From NCBI GenBank assembly GCA_030540225.1, contig JAUNWQ010000004.1, positions 1-51,126 on the forward strand: a DNA stretch of 51,126 nt, written 5' to 3'. The position numbers and the translations under genes are program-made. The number at the start of each line of letters is the position of its first letter. Position 1 is the first letter of the stretch. Shown one piece after another: positions 34,265 through 41,891 of the stretch. Below the pieces are notes generated by a model. That model did no database searches, was not told the origin of the DNA, and worked only from the letters and a program-made list of their open reading frames with translations. This DNA comes from Coriobacteriia bacterium. Lineage in GTDB: Bacteria; Actinomycetota; Coriobacteriia; Coriobacteriales; Eggerthellaceae.

Positions 34265-35356
34265 TTATCCTCGGCCCCCAGCTCTCCCTTCCGTAGACGC
34301 CTCGTCTTCCCGCTGCTTCACCTTCCGATAGCGTGTTGCACGTGCGGCGCCGACCTTCTCGATGAATCCCTCGGCTTGCAGCTTCTGCAAGATTCGCTCG
34401 GTCGTCCGCTGGCTTACGGTAGGGTTGTCCTCGAGGATTTCCCTCTTGCTCGCCGATCCCGGCAAGCTGTTGAAGTAACGGCGCAGGGAATCTTCACCGG
34501 TCTCTGCGCGCAGCAATGTCTCTAAATGCGCACTGAGCTTCTCGTAGCACGCCGAGATAACGCCCAGCATGTAGACAACGAAGGGGCCGTAGTCGTTTTT
34601 GCCTTCGCTCCACCCAACTGAACTCGCCGCGAGAACTTCGTAATAGGTTTCCTTGGTCGCCTCGATTTCCGATTCCACCGACACGTATTTGCCTACAGTG
34701 TACCCATTTCGGTACATAAGCAGAAGCGTGATGAGCCGGCTCATGCGCCCGTTGCCGTCGTTGAAAGGGTGAATACTCACGAAGTCGAAGGCGAACACCA
34801 GGCTCGTCAGCAGCGGGTCGAAGGTCGCACGGGCGATTTGACGTCGGCATTCTTCGCAAATCCGTTCGATTGCGAACGGCGTGGCGGCGGCGCTTGTTGG
34901 GCGGAATCGGGCGACGAGCTCGCCGGTTTCGGAGCGCTCCGCGATGACGTTGTCGGAATCCTTGAACTTCCCTGCGAACGAAATCCCCGTATATCGGAAG
35001 AGGTCGCGATGCAGTTGGAGAATCACGTTCGGCGTTATCGGGATGTCGTCGTGCTGCGTGTGGATTATGTCGAGCACGTAACGGTACCCCGCGATTTCTC
35101 GTTCGTCGCGGGTTCGCGGTTGGGCTTCGTCTCGCACGAGTTCGCGCAGGCGCTTGTCGGTCGTCGAGATGTTCTCGATGCGGTTCGATGCGCCTGTCGA
35201 CTGGATCTTCGCCCTATCGCACAGCCTCGACAGCGTTTCCGGGCGAGTGCCGCTGAGGAGCCGTTGCTCGCCTTGACGCTGCTTGACCACGCCGAGTGCC
35301 GATACGATTTCGGGGGTCATCAGCTTTCTTAAGATGTTCTCGTAATCGAATTGCAT
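34265..35356 (-). CDS. Fic family protein (class II) with C-terminal winged helix
   Basis: A 363-residue Fic protein, expected to transfer AMP or a related group to a target protein. The catalytic motif HPFNDGNGR is intact near residue 195. The inhibitory helix motif SNRIEN at 57-62 fits (S/T)xxxE(G/N) at the N-terminus, hence class II. The C-terminal 80 residues look like a winged helix (SASKREILEDNPTVSQRTTE, LQAEGFIEKVG), a DNA-binding module often used for autoregulation. The start is ATG 35356 with GAGG nine bases upstream; a GTG six codons earlier is possible. Its promoter sits inside a long palindrome. The 273-base gap to the RHH gene shows nothing clear. Confidence 0.92.
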   Translation of the reverse strand: MQFDYENILRKLMTPEIVSALGVVKQRQGEQRLLSGTRPETLSRLCDRAKIQSTGASNRIENISTTDKRLRELVRDEAQPRTRDEREIAGYRYVLDIIHTQHDDIPITPNVILQLHRDLFRYTGISFAGKFKDSDNVIAERSETGELVARFRPTSAAATPFAIERICEECRRQIARATFDPLLTSLVFAFDFVSIHPFNDGNGRMSRLITLLLMYRNGYTVGKYVSVESEIEATKETYYEVLAASSVGWSEGKNDYGPFVVYMLGVISACYEKLSAHLETLLRAETGEDSLRRYFNSLPGSASKREILEDNPTVSQRTTERILQKLQAEGFIEKVGAARATRYRKVKQREDEASTEGRAGGRG

Positions 35357-35362
35357 CGCCCG

Positions 35363-35436
35363 TATCCTCGCCACGCAGTAAGTATCTTAGTCATTATAGC
35401 GAAAATGGCTAAGATACTTACTGCGTGGCGAGGATA
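35363..35436. repeat. 28-bp perfect inverted repeat enclosing the fic promoter
   Basis: Arms 35363-35390 and 35409-35436 are perfect reverse complements, with four more pairs (CATT/AATG) after one mismatch toward the centre. A consensus -10 TATAAT on - lies in the loop (35393-35398). The proximal arm forms the 5' untranslated region and carries the fic ribosome site. This looks like an autoregulatory operator and could also hide the ribosome site as an RNA hairpin only if transcription began upstream. Confidence 0.9.
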
Positions 35437-35568
35437 TGCCAAAGAATGTCAGATGCTAAGGGGCGCTTGATTTGCAAGTTCATCCGATGCTAAGGGGCAA
35501 AGGGGCAAAGAGCTCACGCTTGCGTCTGTCGGGGGGAGCGATGCTGGACCTTGCCGACGTACTTCCCT

Positions 35569-35721
35569 CTAGGCGCTTGTTGCGCGAAGCGTTAGTTGCC
35601 TGAACCACAGGTTGTAGTGCCATGCGAGCAGTAGGGCGAAGCCGACGAATCTGCGCGTCGGGTAGTCGAGCGGATTTCTTGTCGATTGCGTCGATTTCGG
35701 GACAGCTTCCTTGGTTGTCAT
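35569..35721 (-). CDS. Possible 50-aa single-span membrane peptide
   Basis: An ATG at 35721 preceded by AAGGGG opens a 50-residue frame with a polar start (MTTKEAVPKSTQ) and one hydrophobic stretch (FVGFALLLAWHYNLWF). No family is recognised, and upstream and downstream signals are weak. It may be a chance frame. Confidence 0.3.
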   Translation of the reverse strand: MTTKEAVPKSTQSTRNPLDYPTRRFVGFALLLAWHYNLWFRQLTLRATSA

Positions 35722-35959
35722 ATGGGTTCCCCTTGGCCCGTGTCGGACAGCAGGCAATGCGTTCCGTTTTGCCTTAAGAAGGCGTAGAAGGGTAAAAGCC
35801 CGCAAGGCGCATTTTTAGTCTTATTTCGAGAAAATGGCGACGTTTACGAGCAAGGCTGTGCGAGTTTTTCAGATTATGGCGCTTGAGGGATAATTCCCAT
35901 CGAGATGCTAGGTTGAATGTGCGGGCGCCTAAGCCTAGGCTTGGAGTCGAACCAAAGGT

Positions 35960-36014
35960 GCGGGACGTCGGGTGGCTCGTTCCGCTATTCTGTCCCGCTT
36001 CGACCGGCGGGACA
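35960..36014 (+). promoter_or_regulatory. Mutually exclusive hairpins in the modD leader
   Basis: GTCCCGC at 35992-35998 can pair either with the upstream GCGGGAC at 35960-35966 or with the downstream GCGGGAC at 36007-36013 (8 bp counting flanking bases). Both cannot form together. The second hairpin ends 55 bases before the modD start. This arrangement resembles an RNA switch, possibly responding to molybdenum or its cofactor; no known riboswitch consensus was recognised. Confidence 0.4.
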
Positions 36015-36069
36015 GCCGAATCAACGGGTTGCGGCCAGCGCGTCGCAACGGCAAATGGAAAGGATCCTC

Positions 36070-36918
36070 ATGAACGTGTTCATTCCCGATGGCCGCATCG
36101 ACCAGTTCATTCTCGAAGACATGCCCTATATCGATCTTACGACCGAAGTCCTTGGCATCGGCGAGGAACCGGGGGAAATCGAGTACTTCACGCGCGAAGA
36201 CTGCGTGCTTGCCGGTGCGGAGGAGGCCGCCCGCGTGCTCGGAAAGACGGGCGCGCGCGTCATCTGGTCGCGTCGTTCGGGGGAGCGTCTCGCTGCGGGC
36301 GAGCCGTTCCTTCGCGCGGAGGGCACGGCGGCGGCGCTGCATATGGCGTGGAAGGTGTCGCTCAACCTGTGCGATCACCTGTCGGGCGTAGCGACCAAGA
36401 CGCGCGCGATCGTGGACGCGGCGCACAGCGCGAACCCTGCATGCGAGGTGCTCACTACGCGCAAGAGCATGCCGGGCGTGAAAGACCTGCTCACGAAGGC
36501 GGTCACCTGCGGCGGCGCCTTCCCACACCGTTTGGGCGCGTCCGAGACCGTGCTCGTGTTCGACCATCACATCACCTTCATGGGCGGCTTCGAGGCGTTC
36601 TTGGAGGCGCTTCCCGCCCTCCGTGGCCGCTGCGTGGAGAAGAAGCTGTTCGTGGAGGCGGGGCCCGACGAGGCGCGCCGTCTCGCGGAAGCGGGAGTTG
36701 ACGGCATCCAGCTCGACAAGCTGCCGGTGGACGATTTGGCCGCGATCGTGCCCGAGCTGCGCGCGATCGATCCGCATCTCACGCTCATCGCGGCGGGCGG
36801 CATCAACCTGCAGAACGCCGCAGCGTACGCGGCATGCGGCGTCGACGGCCTGGCCACCACGGCGCCCTTCACCGCAAAGCCCATCGACATGAGCGTCCGC
36901 ATGAAGCGAGCAGAATAG
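36070..36918 (+). CDS. modD: ModD-type quinolinate phosphoribosyltransferase homolog
   Basis: A 282-residue homolog of nicotinate-nucleotide pyrophosphorylase (NadC) of the ModD subgroup, which is linked with molybdenum transport and use. The N-terminus matches ModD closely (ILEDMPYIDLTTEVLGIG). The barrel shows TRKSMPGVKDLLTKAV, PHRLGASETVLVF and the C-terminal AAGGINLQNAAAYA block. It could be mistaken for nadC; no nadA or nadB is nearby, and the other molybdenum genes in the window favour ModD. ATG 36070 follows GAAAGGA; the longer open frame upstream is non-coding. Its exact reaction is not established. Confidence 0.85.
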   Translation: MNVFIPDGRIDQFILEDMPYIDLTTEVLGIGEEPGEIEYFTREDCVLAGAEEAARVLGKTGARVIWSRRSGERLAAGEPFLRAEGTAAALHMAWKVSLNLCDHLSGVATKTRAIVDAAHSANPACEVLTTRKSMPGVKDLLTKAVTCGGAFPHRLGASETVLVFDHHITFMGGFEAFLEALPALRGRCVEKKLFVEAGPDEARRLAEAGVDGIQLDKLPVDDLAAIVPELRAIDPHLTLIAAGGINLQNAAAYAACGVDGLATTAPFTAKPIDMSVRMKRAE

Positions 36919-37172
36919 TCGCACGTCTTCCCCTATGGCTTCACGCGGGCGCGTGTGTCGCGCATTTTCCCGTAAAATGCAAGCGCTTTCCAAAGTGCGG
37001 GGCAAATCTTGGGGCAAGCGGATGAAAAAGACCGAAAGTACGTTACACTGGTTACAACGCAAGCCGAAGTCGGCTTGACCAAGCGGTTCTTTGTGTGTGC
37101 AAGACTAAAAGTGGTTGTGCCTCAAAGATGCTCTTTCGGGCGCGGCCACGCAACGAAAGGTTGGTGGTCAAA

Positions 37173-39245
37173 ATGGCAGCTCCTGCCACTGAGCACGTGC
37201 GCAATGTCGTCCTGGTGGGTCAAGACGGCGCGGGGAAGACTTCGCTCGCTGAGGCGATGCTCTACGTCTCCGGCAAGACCCCGCGCATGGGTACGACACA
37301 CGACGGCAAGTCTTATCTCGACTACGACGCCGAGGAAATCAAGCGCAAGTTCACGATCGGCACCTCGATCGCCCCCATCCCGTACAAGGACTACAAGATC
37401 AACGTGCTCGACACTTCGGGCCATCCCGACTTCATCTGCGACACGCTGTCCACCATGCAAGCTGCTGAAATGGCGCTGTTCGTGGTCGACGCCGTTGCAG
37501 GCCCACAGGTCATGACCACCAAGCTGTGGCGCGAGGCCGAGGGAATGCGCCTTTCGCGAGCCGTGTTCATCAACCATATCGATCGTGAGCATGCCGACTT
37601 CGACATGGCCATGGCGACGCTCCACGCGCGTTTTGGCTCGCGTTTGGGCCCGGTCACCATCCCCATCGGGCAAGACGCTGACTTCAAGGGCGTCATCGAC
37701 ATCATCCGCATGGAAGCCCGCTATTTCGGCGAGGGCGACGACTCCGAGCGCGTCGAGCCCATTCCCGCCGAGTTCGCTGATGCTGCGCAGGCTGCCCGCG
37801 ACAAGTTGTGCGACCTCGTGGCCGAGGCCGACGACGAGCTCATGATGAAGTATCTCGAAGGCGAGGAGCAGCTCACGCAAGACGAGCTCGAGTCGCTGCT
37901 CGACAAGGCTATCGCACAGGAGCTGTTCATCCCCGTGTTCGTAGGCTCCACCATCATCAAGCAGGGTATTCAGGGGCTTATGGAAGACATCTGCACCTAC
38001 TTCCCGCACCCAAGGAGCCACGGTCGTTTCCAGATGGCCGACGGCACCTCCATTCCCATCGACGAGACGAACCGCCCCGCGGCCTTCGCCTTCAAGACGC
38101 TCTCCGACCCGTTCGTGGGCCGCTTGAGCTTCCTTAAGGTGCTCTCGGGCGTGCTCGAGCCCGGCATGGAGCTTATCAACGCGCGCACGGGCAAGAAGGA
38201 GCGCCTGGGCCATCTCTACGTCATGATGGGCAAGGAAGCCACTGACGTGAAGAGCGCGAAGGCGGGCGACATCATCGTCGTGCCGAAGCTTGCCGAGACG
38301 CGTACGGGCGACACGATTTCCCTTACCGGCGAGATTGCCGTCGACCCCTTGCCGCTGCCGGTGCCGCAGTACCCGGTCGCGATCGAGGCCGTCAACAAGA
38401 AGGAAGAGGACAAGCTCGGGACGTTCCTTGCCCGCGCGGCGGAAAACGACCCGTCGATTCATATCCAGCGCAACGAGGAAACGCATCAGACCGTGCTCAC
38501 CGCGATGGGCGATACGCAGGTTGACATGCTCGTTTCCCGCTGCAAGGAGCAGACGGGCGTCGACGTTCGCCTCGTGCCGGTGCGCATCCCTTATCGCGAG
38601 ACCATCCGCAAGACCGCCGAGGCGGAGGGTCGTCACAAGAAGCAGACGGGTGGCGCCGGGCAGTTCGGCGACTGCTGGCTGCGCATCTCCCCGAACCCGG
38701 GGGCGGGCTACGAGTTCGTCGACGAGATCAAGGGCGGCGCTATCCCCGGCGGCCTTATTCCTGCGGTCGATAAGGGCGTGCAGGAGACCATGAAGGAAGG
38801 CGTGCTCGCTGGTTACCCGATGGTCGACATCAAGGTCGCCGTGTTCGACGGCAGCTATCATTCCGTCGACTCCAACGAGATGGCGTTCAAGACCGCCGCG
38901 CGCATCGGTTTCCGCGCCGCGTGCGACCAGGCCGATCCTGTGCTGCTCGAGCCGATGGCCGACATGGAGATCACGGTGGGCGAGGACTATGCGGGTCCGG
39001 TTATGGGCGATATCTCCACGCGCCGCGGCCGCATCGTCGGCACCGACTCCAACGACGAGGGCGAGACTGTGATCATTGTGCGCGTGCCCTACGCCGAGAT
39101 CGTGAAGTACACGAAGGATTTGCGCTCGATCACGCGCGGCTCGGGCTCGTACAGCATCCAGCTCAACGGCTACGAGCAGGCGCCTGCCGACGTCACAAAG
39201 AAGCTCGTGGAGGAATACCAAGCCTCAAGGGCTGCAGGGAATTAA
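37173..39245 (+). CDS. EF-G-like translational GTPase (divergent paralog)
   Basis: A 690-residue protein with the five-domain EF-G layout. The GTPase motifs deviate from canonical EF-G: G1 is GQDGAGKTS (16-24), G3 is DTSGHPDF instead of DTPGHVDF, and G4 near 133 is NHID instead of NKxD. Domain IV (HKKQTGGAGQFGD) and domain V (PMADMEITVGEDYAGPVMGD) are intact. Such proteins occur beside a normal fusA in many bacteria, and their role is unclear (recycling, stress or back-translocation have been discussed for relatives). The start is ATG 37173, matching family length. It stands alone, far from rps genes, so it is not the housekeeping fusA. Confidence 0.88.
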   Translation: MAAPATEHVRNVVLVGQDGAGKTSLAEAMLYVSGKTPRMGTTHDGKSYLDYDAEEIKRKFTIGTSIAPIPYKDYKINVLDTSGHPDFICDTLSTMQAAEMALFVVDAVAGPQVMTTKLWREAEGMRLSRAVFINHIDREHADFDMAMATLHARFGSRLGPVTIPIGQDADFKGVIDIIRMEARYFGEGDDSERVEPIPAEFADAAQAARDKLCDLVAEADDELMMKYLEGEEQLTQDELESLLDKAIAQELFIPVFVGSTIIKQGIQGLMEDICTYFPHPRSHGRFQMADGTSIPIDETNRPAAFAFKTLSDPFVGRLSFLKVLSGVLEPGMELINARTGKKERLGHLYVMMGKEATDVKSAKAGDIIVVPKLAETRTGDTISLTGEIAVDPLPLPVPQYPVAIEAVNKKEEDKLGTFLARAAENDPSIHIQRNEETHQTVLTAMGDTQVDMLVSRCKEQTGVDVRLVPVRIPYRETIRKTAEAEGRHKKQTGGAGQFGDCWLRISPNPGAGYEFVDEIKGGAIPGGLIPAVDKGVQETMKEGVLAGYPMVDIKVAVFDGSYHSVDSNEMAFKTAARIGFRAACDQADPVLLEPMADMEITVGEDYAGPVMGDISTRRGRIVGTDSNDEGETVIIVRVPYAEIVKYTKDLRSITRGSGSYSIQLNGYEQAPADVTKKLVEEYQASRAAGN

Positions 39246-39284
39246 AGACGCTGCCGCGTCCAACAGACGCGAGGCGGCGTTTGC
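39244..39284 (+). terminator. Terminator after the EF-G-like gene
   Basis: Arms 39244-39260 and 39266-39282 form an imperfect long stem ending in TTTG. A second GC-rich imperfect hairpin lies at 39293-39324. The rest of the 382-base gap to 39628 contains only the hairpin listed next. Confidence 0.6.
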
Positions 39285-39548
39285 GCAACAAGGGGGTCGA
39301 CGGCTATCACGCCGCCGGCCCCCTTTGCGCGTGCAGGGAAGCCGCCCGGGTAGGAGGCGCGTCCGCTTTCCCCTTCGTCCGCTTTTCTTTCGCGTTCCCC
39401 ATTCGCTTATCTGTCCAGTCCCTTTCTCATGCTCCCGGGGCAAATTCGTCCTCTCGCCGCAGGGACGCACGGCCAAGTCAACCCGTCGATTCGACCCTGC
39501 GGGTTGAGGTCGATTGCGCGCTTTCGGGTAGATTATCCTGCGCACGTT

Positions 39549-39579
39549 CACGCTTTTGAGGGAAAGCGTGTCTGTTTTT
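39549..39579 (+). terminator. Hairpin with T-run just upstream of the SpoVA-like gene
   Basis: CACGCTTT at 39549-39556 pairs with AAAGCGTG at 39563-39570, followed by TCTGTTTTT. It lies only about 50 bases before the next start codon, so it is either a terminator of upstream transcription or a leader attenuator. Confidence 0.5.
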
Positions 39580-39627
39580 GCGCATTCGCGCGATGTGGAG
39601 TCAATAGAATAGTTGAAGGGGATGGTC

Positions 39628-40590
39628 ATGAAACCATACAAGACAGTTATCTACAGCTTCCTGGTGGGCGGCACCTTTGCGCTCATCGCCCAGGCGATCC
39701 TCACGTTCTGGCAGACCGTGCTCGTGGGCACGCCGATGGCGTTTTTCATGGGCGGCGCTACGCTTATCAGCATGGGCGTGATTGGCTGTATCCTGGGCGG
39801 CCTTGCGTGCTATCAGTACGTCGAGGAATGGGCGACGTTCGGCGCGCTGCTCCCGTTCTCCGGCTTTGCGATGGCGGTCGGCATGAAGGCCGTGGGTCCC
39901 TGGACGAAGAACAACGAGAAGATGGGCAAGTGCATCTGGAATTGCGTGTGGTTCGTCGTGTGGTTCAACGTGCTGTTCGCCGCTATCTGCATCGCGATTG
40001 GCTGGATCTGCGGCACGGTCGGGTTCAATAACAACCTCGGCGTCGCAAAGACCGAGGGCGGCATGCTGTTTGTGTACGCGTTCCTCGTGGGCGGCCTGCT
40101 TGCTGCGTTCTTCCAGATTCTGTTCGTGTGCCTGAAGAAGGTCACCAAGAAGGTCACCCCGCTCCACATCCTGATCACGGCATGGATGTTGGGCGCAATC
40201 TTCGCGCCCTTCGGAATTTCCGGTGCGCTCGCTAACTTCTCCGGCGAGGGCTTCTCCGTCATGATCACGGTCGGCGGTTACAACATGTACAACGTTGGCA
40301 TCGAGCTCGCTGCGGGTAACCTCGCAGGCGCCGGCGTGCACCTGGGGTCGTTCCTGCTTGCGGTCGCCGGTCTTGCCATCACCGCGCTGTTCACCTTCTT
40401 CATCTACAACTGGACGTTCGGTCGCAAGCCGCTCGAGCAGGTTCATGCCGAGAAGGCGCTGAACTCGCTTAAGGAGCTCGGCTACGACGCCTCCATGGTG
40501 AAGAAGCTCGACAAGGAAGAGCTCGAGGGCTACGACGCCATCAAGGACAGCGGCGTGCCTGCAGGTATGAGCGAGTCGGTGAAGGCGTAG
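39628..40590 (+). CDS. SpoVA-like membrane protein with two tandem modules
   Basis: A 320-residue inner-membrane protein with about eight hydrophobic segments. Each half starts with a similar block (YSFLVGG and YAFLVGG) and continues with TPMAFFMGG.../TPLHILITA... and GLACYQYVEEWATFGALLPF or GISGALANFSGEGF, indicating an internal duplication of a SpoVAC/SpoVAE-like unit. In spore formers SpoVA proteins move dipicolinic acid. Coriobacteria are not known to sporulate, so another substrate is likely. The C-terminal 55 residues are hydrophilic. The start is ATG 39628, after GAAGGGG; earlier in-frame codons overlap that site. Confidence 0.82.
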   Translation: MKPYKTVIYSFLVGGTFALIAQAILTFWQTVLVGTPMAFFMGGATLISMGVIGCILGGLACYQYVEEWATFGALLPFSGFAMAVGMKAVGPWTKNNEKMGKCIWNCVWFVVWFNVLFAAICIAIGWICGTVGFNNNLGVAKTEGGMLFVYAFLVGGLLAAFFQILFVCLKKVTKKVTPLHILITAWMLGAIFAPFGISGALANFSGEGFSVMITVGGYNMYNVGIELAAGNLAGAGVHLGSFLLAVAGLAITALFTFFIYNWTFGRKPLEQVHAEKALNSLKELGYDASMVKKLDKEELEGYDAIKDSGVPAGMSESVKA

Positions 40591-40684
40591 CGACTGCTTT
40601 TCGTAAGACGGCTGTGCGTCGTGCGCCATGCGTCGCGTGTCGCGGTCGTGCGTTTGTGGCACGCCTTGCTTAGGCATCATCTTG

Positions 40685-40723
40685 ACGGGCTTTCCTCTTA
40701 TAGAGGGAGGCCCGTTTGCTTTT
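40685..40723 (+). terminator. Terminator after the SpoVA-like gene
   Basis: Arms 40685-40698 and 40702-40715 pair with two weak positions, followed by TTGCTTTT. The 326-base gap to 40917 otherwise shows only short GTGCGTCG-like runs. Confidence 0.7.
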
Positions 40724-40916
40724 GCATATCGTCGCTGGCCTGCCGACCCGCTAGACTTCGCGTCGATTGGAGGCGGCGGTACGATTCTCGCAAGCGGCAA
40801 GGGGAAGTGCTGATTTATGGACGCTTGCTTTATACTGGTTAGCACTAATTTCGAAGTTCGTTCGCACCGCGCGGTTTTGCCTCATTGCGCCGCCGCGATG
40901 CCTTAAGGAGTGGGAA

Positions 40917-41210
40917 ATGGCAAAGGGAATGAGCAAGAAGGAGCGCAAGCTCCGCGAGGAGATCGCCGAGCTCGAGCAGAAAAAAACGTGCGGTTTCATG
41001 CAGACGGCTGGCGGCATCATTATCTTCGTGCTGTTCCTGATCATTCGCCAGGTCCTGGTGGCGAACGGCATGTTCAACCCCGAGACGGTGTCGGCGAGTG
41101 TAGCTACTTACGCGATCGCGGTTGTGGCTGCCGGCTTCGTCGGCATCGGCGCCTATCGTTATTCCAGGGCGAAGACTAAAATCAGCGAATTGCAGTCGCG
41201 CATCAAGTAG
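40917..41210 (+). CDS. Small two-span membrane protein with coiled coil
   Basis: A 97-residue protein. A charged helical N-terminus (KKERKLREEIAELEQKK) is followed by two hydrophobic segments (GGIIIFVLFLIIRQVLV and TYAIAVVAAGFVGIGAY) and a basic tail (SRAKTKISELQ). AAGGAG precedes ATG 40917. The longer upstream frame is non-coding. I do not recognise the family. Confidence 0.7.
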   Translation: MAKGMSKKERKLREEIAELEQKKTCGFMQTAGGIIIFVLFLIIRQVLVANGMFNPETVSASVATYAIAVVAAGFVGIGAYRYSRAKTKISELQSRIK

Positions 41211-41314
41211 ACTCGCCCCGCTTCGCGTGAGGGTGGGGCCGGCGGGCAGATGGACGGGAATGCGCACCCCGGAACGTCTTGCTCAAGGTTACAGTTAGGG
41301 ACTACATAAAATGA

Positions 41315-41359
41315 GAAAGCCCCGCGTCCTTCGCAAAAGCGGATGGATGCGGGGCTTTC
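41315..41359 (-). terminator. Terminator of the FKBP gene
   Basis: GAAAGCCCCGC at 41315-41325 pairs with GCGGGGCTTTC at 41349-41359. On - it is followed by TCATTTTATG, so it ends the FKBP transcript. It may also stop + transcripts from 40917. Confidence 0.75.
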
Positions 41360-41381
41360 GGGCTCGCGATGCGTGCGGCGG

Positions 41382-41810
41382 CTAGTCCGCGACTTCCACC
41401 AGGGTGATCTCGAAGGTGAGCGCCTGGCCTGCCAACTCGTGGTTCATGTCGAAGCTCACGGAGTCGTCGGTCACTTCCACGACGCGTGCGGGGAAGGGCG
41501 CCGAACTGCCCGAGCGCAGGTAGATGGTCTGTCCTATAGGCAGCTGATCGGCATTGGGAACATTCGAGCGCGGCATCTTCTGCACGAGCGCCGGATTGTG
41601 CTCGCCATATGCCTCGGCGGGCTCGAGACGAACCGTCTTGGTCTCGCCAACCTCCATGTCGCGCACGGCCTTGTCGAAGCCAGGAATCATCTGGCCTGCC
41701 ATGCAGGTGAACTCGAGCGGCTCGCCGCGATCGTATGACGAATCGAACTGCGTGCCGTCGTCGAGCGTGCCTTTGTAGTGGGTTTTCACCTTTTTGCCTT
41801 CATTGCTCAT
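41382..41810 (-). CDS. FKBP-type peptidyl-prolyl isomerase (SlyD-like)
   Basis: A 142-residue cytoplasmic isomerase/chaperone. The FKBP core is split by an insert-in-flap domain as in SlyD: VKTHYKGTLDDGTQFDSS, then GQMIPGFDKAVRDMEVGE at the front, the insert from about 70 to 125, and LTFEITLVEV at the end. It lacks the histidine/cysteine-rich metal-binding tail of E. coli SlyD. The start is ATG 41810, nine bases after GAGGAG; an ATG three codons upstream is too close to that site. It is a single-gene transcript. Confidence 0.93.
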   Translation of the reverse strand: MSNEGKKVKTHYKGTLDDGTQFDSSYDRGEPLEFTCMAGQMIPGFDKAVRDMEVGETKTVRLEPAEAYGEHNPALVQKMPRSNVPNADQLPIGQTIYLRSGSSAPFPARVVEVTDDSVSFDMNHELAGQALTFEITLVEVAD

Positions 41811-41891
41811 GAAGCACATCTCCTCTCGGTCTGAAAAGCGTTAGCTGTCAGTCTATCTGAAGTGCGCGGCCAAACCTCTCTAAAAATCCAG

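Larger units (their letters stand above)
35437..36069. other. Gap between fic and modD
   Basis: A 633-base stretch. GATGCTAAGGGGC is directly repeated at 35452-35464 and 35486-35498. A doubtful 50-aa frame and the modD leader are listed separately. No other gene is supported. Confidence 0.4.

Noticed and set aside
35883..36701. 272-aa frame overlapping modD in another phase
   Set aside because: Arg/Gly/Pro/His-rich translation typical of a wrong frame; modD is clearly recognised in the other frame.
36070..36918. nadC rather than modD
   Set aside because: The N-terminal ILEDMPYIDLTTEVLGIG pattern and the molybdenum genes in the window fit ModD, and nadA/nadB are absent. Not fully excluded.
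37122..39221. 699-aa open frame on - across the EF-G-like gene, and similar long antisense frames at 38-1807, 12598-14115, 43692-45182 and 47890-49530
   Set aside because: Shadows of GC-rich genes: His/Arg/Val/Leu-rich translations, no family motifs, no ribosome sites, and a well-supported gene on the other strand.
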